From an uncultured Tenacibaculum sp. (lineage in GTDB: Bacteria > Bacteroidota > Bacteroidia > Flavobacteriales > Flavobacteriaceae): 64,000 bases of DNA. Below are positions 17,851 through 24,329 of this stretch, one piece after another. The stretch is taken from NCBI GenBank assembly GCA_947493285.1, contig CANLQH010000004.1, forward strand, positions 89,870 through 153,869. Direction: 5' to 3'. The notes under the pieces were generated by a model. It saw nothing but the letters and a program-made list of their open reading frames with translations. It was not told where the DNA came from and ran no database searches. Position numbers and translations under genes: made by a program. Numbering within the stretch: the first letter of the stretch is position 1; every line of letters starts with the position of its first letter.

Positions 17851-20037
17851 TTGAAAAAATTTCCAAATTACAAACAAACAGAGGCTAAAGATTGTGGGCC
17901 TACGTGTATTAAAATCATAGCTAAACACTATGGCAAAACAATTAACACCCAACAACTACGTAGCTTAAGTGAAACTACCAGAGAAGGTAGTAGTCTTTTA
18001 GGATTAAGCGAAGCTGTAGAATCTATGGGATTCAAATCTTTGGGTATAAAACTAAGTTTCAATAAATTATTGGAAGCTCCGCTACCTTGTATTATACACT
18101 GGAATAAAAATCACTATGTAGTTCTTTATAAGATAAAAAAAGACACAGTTTATATTTCTGATCCTGCTCATGGACTTATCTCTTTTTCTAAAAAAGAATT
18201 TATTCAACATTGGATTGGAAATAATGCTGATGAAAATACTGAAGAAGGAATTGCTCTATTAGTAGAACCAACTCCTCGTTTTTATAGTGAAGAATTTGAG
18301 GAAGATGAAAAATTTGGGTTTGGTTTTATTTTCAAATATCTTTTTAAGTATAAAAAATTTATAGTTCAATTGATAATTGGATTACTGGCTGGAAGCTTAC
18401 TTCAATTAATTCTACCTTTCTTAACACAAAGTATCGTTGATGTAGGGATTAAAAATCAAGATTTAAATTTTGTGTACCTTATCCTTTTTGCGCAATTATT
18501 TCTTTTCATAGGAAAAGCTTCTCTTGAAATTATTCGTAGTTGGATTCTTCTACACCTTAGTACACGAATCAATATATCATTAATCTCTGATTTCTTTATC
18601 AAATTAATGAAACTACCTATCTCCTATTTTGATGTACGCATGACAGGAGATTTATTACAAAGAATTAACGACCATAAACGTATTGAACGTATTCTAACCA
18701 CCTCTTCTTTAACTGTTTTATTCTCTTTTTTTAACCTGATTATCTTCAGTTTAGTTTTAGGATATTATAGCTTACAAATCTTTGGAGTATTTGTTTTAGG
18801 AAGTGTTTTATACTTCGGATGGGTATTATTCTTCTTTAAAAAACGTAAAGAATTAGATTACAAACGATTTTCTCAAGTAAGTCAAGAACAAAGTAAAGTG
18901 ATTGAACTTATTAATGGGATGCAAGAAATTAAACTGCATAATGCAGAACGTCGTATGCGTTGGAATTGGGAGTATGTGCAAGCAAGACTATTTAAAGTCG
19001 CAACTAAAAGTTTAGCATTAGAACAAACTCAAAGTGTAGGTTCAAATTTCATCAATGAACTTAAAAATATGTTCATCACCATTCTATCTGCAAAATTAGT
19101 TATCGATGGTGATATTACTTTAGGTATGATGATGGCCATTAGTTACATCGTAGGTCAATTAAATGGACCAATAACACAACTAATCAACTTTATGCGTGAT
19201 GTACAAGATGCACAAATATCTATTGATAGATTAGGAGAAATTCATAATATGGAAGATGAGGAAAAACCTGGAGATGAAAAAGTAAGCCATATCCCTGAAA
19301 ATGCTTCTATAAAATTAAATAATATCTCATTTAGGTACACTGGTGGTTTAGAACCTGTACTTAATAACTTATCGTTAGAAATACCAGCTAATAAAACTAC
19401 TGCTATAGTTGGTGTTAGCGGAAGCGGAAAAACAACTTTAATGAAATTATTACTTGGTTTTTATCAAGTAGATAAAGGAGAGATTATGATTAATAATTTC
19501 AACCTAAAAAATATCTCTCAAAAAGAATGGAGAAGAAACTGCGGTGTAGTAATGCAAGAAGGATATATTTTTAATGATTCTATTGCTAAAAATATCGCCG
19601 TGGGTGAAGATTATGTTGATAAAGAAAAGTTGGCTCATGCTATTGATGTAGCTAACATAGGTGATTATATCGAAGCATTACCTTTAGGATATAACACTAA
19701 AATAGGTAGTGAAGGTAATGGGCTTAGTACTGGTCAAAAACAACGATTATTGATTGCTAGATCTGTGTACAAGAATCCAAAATTCTTATTTTTTGATGAA
19801 GCTACTAGTGCTTTAGACGCTAATAACGAAAAAGTAATTATGGGAAAATTAAATGAATTTTTCTCTAACAAAACCGCTGTAGTTATTGCACATAGATTAA
19901 GCACTGTAAAAAATGCCCATCAAATTGTTGTACTAGAAAAAGGAAAGATTATTGAAAAAGGATCCCATGAAGAACTAATCAAATTAAAAGGAAGTTATTA
20001 CCACCTAGTTAAAAATCAACTTGACTTAGGTAAATAA
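17851..20037 (+). CDS. C39 peptidase-containing ABC transporter (peptide exporter)
   Basis: About 728 residues from the preferred TTG at 17851. The N-terminal C39 peptidase (residues 1-135) has the catalytic Cys in KDCGPTC (C15), His in KNHYVVLY and Asp in SDPAHG, so it should be active. A six-helix ABC membrane domain follows (about 165-450). The C-terminal ATPase has Walker A GVSGSGKTT, signature LSTGQKQR, Walker B FLFFDEATSALD and H-loop VIAHRLST. Such PCAT exporters cut leaders after GG and translocate the core. With the HlyD partner it would feed an outer-membrane TolC-like channel, which is not encoded in this window. Confidence 0.95.
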   Translation: MKKFPNYKQTEAKDCGPTCIKIIAKHYGKTINTQQLRSLSETTREGSSLLGLSEAVESMGFKSLGIKLSFNKLLEAPLPCIIHWNKNHYVVLYKIKKDTVYISDPAHGLISFSKKEFIQHWIGNNADENTEEGIALLVEPTPRFYSEEFEEDEKFGFGFIFKYLFKYKKFIVQLIIGLLAGSLLQLILPFLTQSIVDVGIKNQDLNFVYLILFAQLFLFIGKASLEIIRSWILLHLSTRINISLISDFFIKLMKLPISYFDVRMTGDLLQRINDHKRIERILTTSSLTVLFSFFNLIIFSLVLGYYSLQIFGVFVLGSVLYFGWVLFFFKKRKELDYKRFSQVSQEQSKVIELINGMQEIKLHNAERRMRWNWEYVQARLFKVATKSLALEQTQSVGSNFINELKNMFITILSAKLVIDGDITLGMMMAISYIVGQLNGPITQLINFMRDVQDAQISIDRLGEIHNMEDEEKPGDEKVSHIPENASIKLNNISFRYTGGLEPVLNNLSLEIPANKTTAIVGVSGSGKTTLMKLLLGFYQVDKGEIMINNFNLKNISQKEWRRNCGVVMQEGYIFNDSIAKNIAVGEDYVDKEKLAHAIDVANIGDYIEALPLGYNTKIGSEGNGLSTGQKQRLLIARSVYKNPKFLFFDEATSALDANNEKVIMGKLNEFFSNKTAVVIAHRLSTVKNAHQIVVLEKGKIIEKGSHEELIKLKGSYYHLVKNQLDLGK

Positions 20038-20046
20038 AATATAAAA

Positions 20047-20097
20047 TCTCTCGCGAGGAATAGACACAAACCTTGAGTGTCTTTAAACCGTTCAAGG
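20047..20097 (+). promoter_or_regulatory. Peptide-leader pseudoknot element, copy B
   Basis: Box TCTCTCGCGAGGAAT, then stem 1 AGACAC (20062-20067) with GTGTCT (20077-20082) and stem 2 CCTTGA (20071-20076) with TCAAGG (20092-20097). The 5' loop is AAA, there is no gap between stems, and the 3' loop is 9 nt. It begins 10 bp after the exporter stop and ends 28 nt before precursor 4. Confidence 0.75.
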
Positions 20098-20125
20098 GTT
20101 TAATTAAATTTAAATCATTAAAAAA

Positions 20126-20347
20126 ATGAAAAAAACAATTTTAAACTTAGGTAAAAACCTAAACAAATCAGAGCAAAAAAACGTTTTTGGTGGAGGGTTT
20201 AAAAACCCATGTCCTTGTTCTTCTGAGTATACTAACGATGGAGCTGGTACATGTTCATACCCTGCAAACGGAACAATTTTCGGAGCCCCTTTTCCAGGAG
20301 GTAGATGTTCAGGTCAAATTCAAAATGGATTATGCTGTGTAAATTAA
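20126..20347 (+). CDS. Double-glycine leader cysteine-rich peptide precursor 4
   Basis: A 73-residue precursor. Leader MKKTILNLGKNLNK then SEQKNVFGG. The 50-residue core has six Cys (core positions 6, 8, 20, 38, 47, 48). It is a paralogue of precursor 9: both show PC..SS.Y.., G.C.Y, and C.G.I.NG.C, but this one has two extra Cys. First of four closely spaced genes. Confidence 0.87.
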   Translation: MKKTILNLGKNLNKSEQKNVFGGGFKNPCPCSSEYTNDGAGTCSYPANGTIFGAPFPGGRCSGQIQNGLCCVN

Positions 20348-20358
20348 AATACAGAAAT

Positions 20359-20499
20359 ATGAAAAAATCAATTTTAAACTTAGGGAAAACTTTAAATAAA
20401 ACTGAACAAAAATCTGTTACAGGCGGTCGGTTTAAATGCTTCATAAATGGTGAATGTATAAAGACTAGCCACTTATGTGCTGAATTTCAATGTAGATAA
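20359..20499 (+). CDS. Double-glycine leader cysteine-rich peptide precursor 5
   Basis: A 46-residue precursor, the shortest of the set. Leader MKKSILNLGKTLNK then TEQKSVTGG, and a 23-residue core with four Cys (core positions 4, 10, 17, 22). The core resembles precursor 1 (RFKC versus RMQC, and CAExxCR at the end). It starts 11 bp after precursor 4. The start was set by the leader consensus; a longer in-frame opening upstream overlaps precursor 4 and is rejected. Confidence 0.86.
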   Translation: MKKSILNLGKTLNKTEQKSVTGGRFKCFINGECIKTSHLCAEFQCR

Positions 20500-20514
20500 T
20501 ATTAAAATAACAAA

Positions 20515-20730
20515 ATGAAAAAATCAATATTAAATCTAGGAAAAGCTCTTAATAAATTAGAGCAAAAAATAATTAATGGTGGTAGAGAACGTGGTGAAGG
20601 AGAGAATAATGATGGACCTAACAGCAAAGGTTGTTATGAACAACCTGTCGCTAATGTAAATTGCATAAGTCCTTGGATATATGTTGCTGGTTGTGGGTAT
20701 ACTTGTATGACAGCTCCAATGAATCCATAA
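20515..20730 (+). CDS. Double-glycine leader cysteine-rich peptide precursor 6
   Basis: A 71-residue precursor. Leader MKKSILNLGKALNK then LEQKIINGG. The 48-residue core opens with a charged, Cys-free stretch (RERGEGENNDGPNSK) and then has four Cys (core positions 17, 27, 37, 41). Its leader is closest to that of precursor 8 (both have KALNKLEQK), suggesting a duplication in which only the leader stayed conserved. Confidence 0.87.
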   Translation: MKKSILNLGKALNKLEQKIINGGRERGEGENNDGPNSKGCYEQPVANVNCISPWIYVAGCGYTCMTAPMNP

Positions 20731-20755
20731 TTATAACTTTTAAAAATAACTCAAG

Positions 20756-21001
20756 ATGAAAAAACATATTTTAAATTTAGGAAATGTCTTAAATAAAACT
20801 GAACAAAAAGCAATTAACGGTGGTGGGCCTATAGGATTTTGTGATGCAGACGGAGATTGCCCTTCTGGAAGCTATTGCTCCAATCATTTTTGCCACTCAA
20901 ATGGATCCGGACCTGGACCTGGATCAGGTAATGGAGGAGAGTGCACTACCCCTACAAGATTTTGTCTTGATGAACATGATACTTGTTGTATATACATATA
21001 A
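20756..21001 (+). CDS. Double-glycine leader cysteine-rich peptide precursor 7
   Basis: An 81-residue precursor, the longest. Leader MKKHILNLGNVLNK then TEQKAINGG. The 58-residue core has eight Cys in two blocks (core positions 6, 12, 18, 23 and 40, 47, 54, 55) joined by a Gly/Pro/Ser linker (GSGPGPGSGNGG). The first block C-x5-C-x5-C-x4-C starts like the core of precursor 8. Two-block structure suggests two small disulfide domains; that is inference. Confidence 0.87.
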   Translation: MKKHILNLGNVLNKTEQKAINGGGPIGFCDADGDCPSGSYCSNHFCHSNGSGPGPGSGNGGECTTPTRFCLDEHDTCCIYI

Positions 21002-21019
21002 CAATAAACTTCTAATAAA

Positions 21020-21054
21020 ACATATACATCTTGAATATCTAATACCTTTCAAGG
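21020..21054 (+). promoter_or_regulatory. Peptide-leader pseudoknot element, copy C (diverged, internal)
   Basis: The TCTCGCG box is missing here but the fold is kept. Stem 1 is ACATAT (21020-21025) with ATATCT (21035-21040), five of six pairs with one C-C mismatch. Stem 2 is TCTTGA (21029-21034) with TCAAGG (21049-21054), six pairs including one G-T. Loops are 3, 0 and 8 nt as in the other copies, and the element ends 25 nt before precursor 8. Two stem 1 pairs changed from C-G to T-A, a compensatory pattern. Confidence 0.6.
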
Positions 21055-21079
21055 TTATAATAAATTTTAAATTAACGAA

Positions 21080-21256
21080 ATGAAAAAATCAATCTTAAAT
21101 TTAGGAAAAGCTCTTAATAAATTAGAGCAAAAACAAATTAATGGAGGAAAAAAATACTGTAGTTCTGTTCAAGAGTGTCCAGAAAACAATTGTTGTTGGA
21201 ATCACGCTTGTCTACCTTCTACCCATTTTTACTGTAGAAGAATTACGTTAGGGTAA
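21080..21256 (+). CDS. Double-glycine leader peptide precursor 8 with cystine-knot-like spacing
   Basis: A 58-residue precursor, easily overlooked. Leader MKKSILNLGKALNK then LEQKQINGG. The 35-residue core has six Cys at core positions 4, 10, 15, 16, 21, 29, that is C-x5-C-x4-CC-x4-C-x7-C. This is the C-C-CC-C-C framework of inhibitor cystine knot peptides. Spacing alone does not prove the fold. The core is basic at its ends (KKYC and CRRITLG). It has its own upstream pseudoknot copy. Confidence 0.87.
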   Translation: MKKSILNLGKALNKLEQKQINGGKKYCSSVQECPENNCCWNHACLPSTHFYCRRITLG

Positions 21257-21286
21257 GAAGATTATTGTCAAACAATTATATCAAAT

Positions 21287-21311
21287 AAAGAGGAGTCTAC
21301 CCCTCCTCTTT
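21287..21311 (+). terminator. Terminator or attenuator between peptide group 2 and hlyD-like gene
   Basis: A 9-bp stem (AAAGAGGAG / CTCCTCTTT) with a 7-nt loop lies 30 bp after precursor 8 and 16 bp before the adaptor start. The T-run after the stem is short, so partial read-through to the adaptor gene is likely. The arrangement mirrors the hairpin before the exporter. Confidence 0.75.
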
Positions 21312-21327
21312 ACCTTCTATTAAAATT

Positions 21328-22617
21328 ATGCCACAAGAAAATCAAGACATAGAAATTCGTAGTGAAGAAGTACAAGAAATATTAAGCTATGTACCCAATT
21401 GGATGATTCGTTGGGGAAATACCTTATTCTTTCTATTAATAATTATGTTACTATTTATATCGTGGTTTGTAAAATACCCTGATGTTATTTCTACACAAGT
21501 AATGGTAACCACCTCTTTTCCTCCCGAAAAAATATACGCAAAATCTACAGGGCAGTTTCAAACTTTCTTAACTACTGATGAAAAGAGTATTTCAAAAAAT
21601 GAAGTATTGGCTATTATAGAAAATAGCGCTTCTTATAAAGATGTGTTGCTTTTGAAAAGTATTACCGATACCATAGAAATTCATCAAGAAAACTTTTCTT
21701 TTCCTATCGAAAAACTACCTTTTCTTATCTTAGGTGATATTACTTCTAGCTTTTCTCAATTTGAGAATGATTACTCTGAGTATACTCTAAATAATAAACT
21801 AGCCCCCTACAAGTCAGAAACTTTTGCTAATAGAATGTCTGTTATTGAAGCTCGTGGAAGATTACAAATTTTATTATCTCAAAGAGATTTAAACAAAAAG
21901 GAATTAGAATTTAAAGAAATAGACCGTGAACGTAGTAGAAAACTATATAAACAAGGTGTTATTTCTGCTAAAGAAAAAGAATTAAAAGAAATAGAATTAC
22001 TTCAAGCAAAAAGATCTTATAAAAGTTTAGAAAATTCCATTTCTCAAATGAGAGAATTAATTAATAATTCTTCTAAAAAACTAGAAGGAACTTCAATTAA
22101 AAAAACTCAAAATGATAGTAGACTTAAAAAGAAAGCTATTCAATCGTTTTTATATTTAAAAAAGGCTATTAAAGATTGGGAAAAACAATACGCATTAATA
22201 TCATCTATAAACGGTAAAGTATCATTTTTATCTTTTTGGAGTAAAAACCAAACAGTAAAATCTGGAGAATTAATTTTTACAATTATTCCTAATGAAGGAA
22301 ATTCATTTGTCGGTAAAATAAAAGCGCCTGCTGCTAATTCTGGAAAAATAAAAAAAGGACAAAAAGTGCAAATAAAATTATTGAATTATCCTTCAGATGA
22401 ATTTGGGGAACTTAATGGAAAAATAAAATCTATTTCATTAACTCCGGATGAAGAAGGTAATTATTTAATTAATGTTGAACTACCTCAAATCTTAAAAACT
22501 ACCTATGATAAAACAATTGCATTTAGACAAGAAATGAAAGGTACAGCTGATATTGTAACTGAAGATTTACGCTTGATAGAACGCTTTTTCTATCAACTAA
22601 GAAATATTGTAAAATAA
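21328..22617 (+). CDS. HlyD-family secretion adaptor (membrane fusion protein)
   Basis: The 429-residue product has a short cytosolic N-terminus, one membrane anchor near residues 30-48 (LFFLLIIMLLFISWFVKYP), a barrel/lipoyl half (VISTQVMVTTSFPPEKIYAK), a long coiled-coil hairpin (about 165-275) and a C-terminal lipoyl/barrel return (INGKVSFLSFW, KIKKGQKVQIKL). This is the standard partner of C39 ABC exporters, bridging the inner membrane to a TolC-like channel. Last codons of this gene reappear downstream as a remnant at 22929-22961. Confidence 0.92.
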   Translation: MPQENQDIEIRSEEVQEILSYVPNWMIRWGNTLFFLLIIMLLFISWFVKYPDVISTQVMVTTSFPPEKIYAKSTGQFQTFLTTDEKSISKNEVLAIIENSASYKDVLLLKSITDTIEIHQENFSFPIEKLPFLILGDITSSFSQFENDYSEYTLNNKLAPYKSETFANRMSVIEARGRLQILLSQRDLNKKELEFKEIDRERSRKLYKQGVISAKEKELKEIELLQAKRSYKSLENSISQMRELINNSSKKLEGTSIKKTQNDSRLKKKAIQSFLYLKKAIKDWEKQYALISSINGKVSFLSFWSKNQTVKSGELIFTIIPNEGNSFVGKIKAPAANSGKIKKGQKVQIKLLNYPSDEFGELNGKIKSISLTPDEEGNYLINVELPQILKTTYDKTIAFRQEMKGTADIVTEDLRLIERFFYQLRNIVK

Positions 22618-22624
22618 AAATATT

Positions 22625-22673
22625 TTCTCGCGAAGAATAGACATAAACCTTGAGTGTCTTTAAATGATCAAGG
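22625..22673 (+). promoter_or_regulatory. Peptide-leader pseudoknot element, copy D
   Basis: Box TTCTCGCGAAGAAT, stem 1 AGACAT (22639-22644) with GTGTCT (22654-22659; the last pair is T-G), and stem 2 CCTTGA (22648-22653) with TCAAGG (22668-22673). Loops are AAA, 0 and 8 nt. It starts 7 bp after the adaptor stop and ends 25 nt before precursor 9. Confidence 0.74.
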
Positions 22674-22698
22674 ATTTAATCAATTTAAATTATTTAAA

Positions 22699-22908
22699 AT
22701 GAAAAAATCAATTTTAAACTTAGGAAATGCTTTAAATAAAGCGGAACAAAAATCAATTAACGGAGGAATGCTTATAGACCCTTGTACCGGTTCTAGTATT
22801 TATAATGATATTGGAGGTGGAGAGTGTACATATCGTCCAAAAGGAATGGATACTAGAAAGTTATGCTTAGGGGAAATTTCAAATGGTTTTTGTGCTTCTT
22901 TAAATTAA
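22699..22908 (+). CDS. Double-glycine leader cysteine-rich peptide precursor 9
   Basis: A 69-residue precursor from the leader-consensus start. Leader MKKSILNLGNALNK then AEQKSINGG. The 46-residue core has four Cys (core positions 6, 20, 33, 42) and aligns with precursor 4 along its length, lacking that peptide's two extra Cys. A longer opening upstream would read through the pseudoknot and is rejected. Confidence 0.86.
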   Translation: MKKSILNLGNALNKAEQKSINGGMLIDPCTGSSIYNDIGGGECTYRPKGMDTRKLCLGEISNGFCASLN

Positions 22909-22928
22909 GGTAAAGCAGAATAATATGA

Positions 22929-22961
22929 TTGACAGAACATTTTCTATCAACTAAAAATATT
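22929..22961 (+). pseudogene. Remnant of the 3' end of the HlyD-like gene
   Basis: The stretch from TTGACAGAAC through TTTCTATCAACTAA to AATATT nearly repeats the last 12 codons of the adaptor gene at 22574-22608. It sits directly in front of pseudoknot copy E, just as the real 3' end sits in front of copy D. The region from the adaptor tail through a peptide gene was therefore probably duplicated in tandem. Confidence 0.6.
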
Positions 22962-23010
22962 CTCTCGCTATGAATAGACAAACACCTTGAATGTCTTTAA
23001 GTTATCAAGG
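22961..23010 (+). promoter_or_regulatory. Peptide-leader pseudoknot element, copy E
   Basis: Box TCTCTCGCTATGAAT, stem 1 AGACA (22976-22980) with TGTCT (22992-22996), five pairs with an A-A mismatch at the junction, and stem 2 CCTTGA (22985-22990) with TCAAGG (23005-23010). Loops are 3 nt and 8 nt. It ends 26 nt before precursor 10. Confidence 0.72.
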
Positions 23011-23036
23011 GGTTAATTAATTTAAATTATTTTAAA

Positions 23037-23234
23037 ATGAAAAAATCAATTCTAAATTTAGGCAAAGCCATAAATAAAACTGAGCAAAAAGAAATTATCG
23101 GTGGAATTATACCTGGAGGAACTTGTAATGGCTTTGAAATGCACAAAGTAAATCATTGTAATGAATGTGTAAATACTATTTTACCAGGAGCACCAACTCT
23201 TTGCCACAACAACTGCTGTGTTATGGCTTATTAA
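23037..23234 (+). CDS. Double-glycine leader cysteine-rich peptide precursor 10
   Basis: A 65-residue precursor. Leader MKKSILNLGKAINK then TEQKEIIGG. The 42-residue core has six Cys (core positions 7, 18, 21, 33, 37, 38), including HCNECV and an NNCC pair near the end. It is the first of two genes behind copy E. Confidence 0.87.
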   Translation: MKKSILNLGKAINKTEQKEIIGGIIPGGTCNGFEMHKVNHCNECVNTILPGAPTLCHNNCCVMAY

Positions 23235-23248
23235 TTAATAACAATATT

Positions 23249-23404
23249 ATGAAAAAATCAATTTTAAACTTAGGAAATGCTTTAAATAAAGCTGAACTAA
23301 AAACTATTAACGGTGGTAATCACATCTGCCCTGAGGGCTATGCTCTAGAGCTTTTATGTCAATCACTACCTGAAAATTCTTGTTGCGCATTTATTATGTT
23401 GTAA
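23249..23404 (+). CDS. Double-glycine leader cysteine-rich peptide precursor 11
   Basis: A 51-residue precursor starting 14 bp after precursor 10. Leader MKKSILNLGNALNK then AELKTINGG. The 28-residue core has four Cys (core positions 4, 14, 22, 23) and a hydrophobic tail CCAFIML. The C...C...CC order resembles precursor 3. A longer opening overlapping precursor 10 is rejected in favour of the leader start. Confidence 0.86.
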   Translation: MKKSILNLGNALNKAELKTINGGNHICPEGYALELLCQSLPENSCCAFIML

Positions 23405-23423
23405 TAATTTTATTTTCTTGTAT

Positions 23424-23452
23424 AAAGAGTGAGTTTATCTCACTCTTTTTTT
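23424..23452 (+). terminator. Terminator closing the peptide cluster
   Basis: A 10-bp perfect stem (AAAGAGTGAG / CTCACTCTTT) with loop TTTAT and a following T-run. It is a strong intrinsic terminator 20 bp after precursor 11. Confidence 0.92.
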
Positions 23453-23490
23453 ACACCTATCATCTCAATAATTAATAAAAAAGAACTAAA

Positions 23491-23524
23491 TTAGCAGGCT
23501 TGCTAAAATAGTAAATTTAGCAAG
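23491..23524 (+). promoter_or_regulatory. Three-arm repeat upstream of the LOG-family gene
   Basis: Arms TTAGCA (23491-23496), TGCTAA (23501-23506) and TTAGCA (23517-23522) alternate in orientation. The middle arm can pair with either side, the longer pairing being CTTGCTAAA (23499-23507) with TTTAGCAAG (23516-23524). It lies 36 bp before the gene start and is either an operator with three half-sites or a switchable hairpin. Confidence 0.5.
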
Positions 23525-23559
23525 ATAAATTGTTTAAATTAATATAAAAAGTTTGAGAT

Positions 23560-24270
23560 ATGAGTCCGAATGATGATAGAAAAATAAAAGAAAAATTACA
23601 GACAAAAACCTGGAATGAAATAAAAACAAACGACTCTTGGGCGATATTTAAAATTATGGCTGAGTTTGTTGAAGGATATGAGAAATTAAGTAAAATAGGA
23701 CCTTGTGTTTCTATTTTTGGTTCTGCACGTACAAAGACTGATCATCCTTATTATAAATTAGCTGAAGAAGTTGGTTATAAATTAACTCAAAACGGATTTG
23801 GAGTTATTACCGGTGGTGGACCAGGTATTATGGAAGCAGGTAATAAAGGTGCAGATAGAGGTAAAGGAACTTCAGTTGGACTAAACATTGAATTACCATT
23901 CGAGCAACACGATAATCCTTGGATTGATCATGATAAAAACTTAAACTTCGATTACTTTTTTGTTCGTAAAGTAATGTTCGTAAAATATTCACAAGGATTT
24001 GTAGTAATGCCAGGAGGTTTCGGAACTTTAGATGAACTTTTTGAAGCGATCACTTTAATTCAAACAAATAAAATAGGACGTTTCCCGATTGTTTTAGTAG
24101 GTAAAAAATTCTGGGGTGGTTTAATTGACTGGATTAAAAACACTTTATTAGAAGAAGGAAATATTAGCGAAAAAGATTTAAATTTATTTAGAGTTGTTGA
24201 TACTGCAGATGAAGCTGTAGAACATTTCAATAAATTCTATGCTAAATACGATTTAAAACCAAATTTCTAA
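23560..24270 (+). CDS. LOG-family protein (cytokinin riboside 5'-phosphate phosphoribohydrolase type)
   Basis: The 236-residue product carries the family motifs ITGGGPGIMEAGNKGA near residue 85 and VMPGGFGTLDELFEAI near residue 148. These form the nucleotide-binding and catalytic site of the LOG/TIGR00730 fold, often annotated as lysine decarboxylase-like by mistake. Biochemically studied members cleave nucleoside 5'-monophosphates to base plus ribose phosphate. It is a monocistronic gene with its own strong terminator. Confidence 0.9.
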   Translation: MSPNDDRKIKEKLQTKTWNEIKTNDSWAIFKIMAEFVEGYEKLSKIGPCVSIFGSARTKTDHPYYKLAEEVGYKLTQNGFGVITGGGPGIMEAGNKGADRGKGTSVGLNIELPFEQHDNPWIDHDKNLNFDYFFVRKVMFVKYSQGFVVMPGGFGTLDELFEAITLIQTNKIGRFPIVLVGKKFWGGLIDWIKNTLLEEGNISEKDLNLFRVVDTADEAVEHFNKFYAKYDLKPNF

Positions 24271-24287
24271 AAATAACTCTTATATTT

Positions 24288-24317
24288 AAAGCTCGTTGTA
24301 TATACAACGAGCTTTTT
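24288..24317 (+). terminator. Terminator after the LOG-family gene
   Basis: A 28-bp perfect palindrome made of two AAAGCTCGTTGTAT half-arms runs into a T7 tract. The next gene starts 13 bp further on, so that gene needs its own promoter or read-through. Confidence 0.9.
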
Positions 24318-24329
24318 TTATTTTTTAAA

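Noticed and set aside
20305..20358. Longer frame for precursor 5
   Set aside because: The extra codons overlap precursor 4 and do not match any leader.
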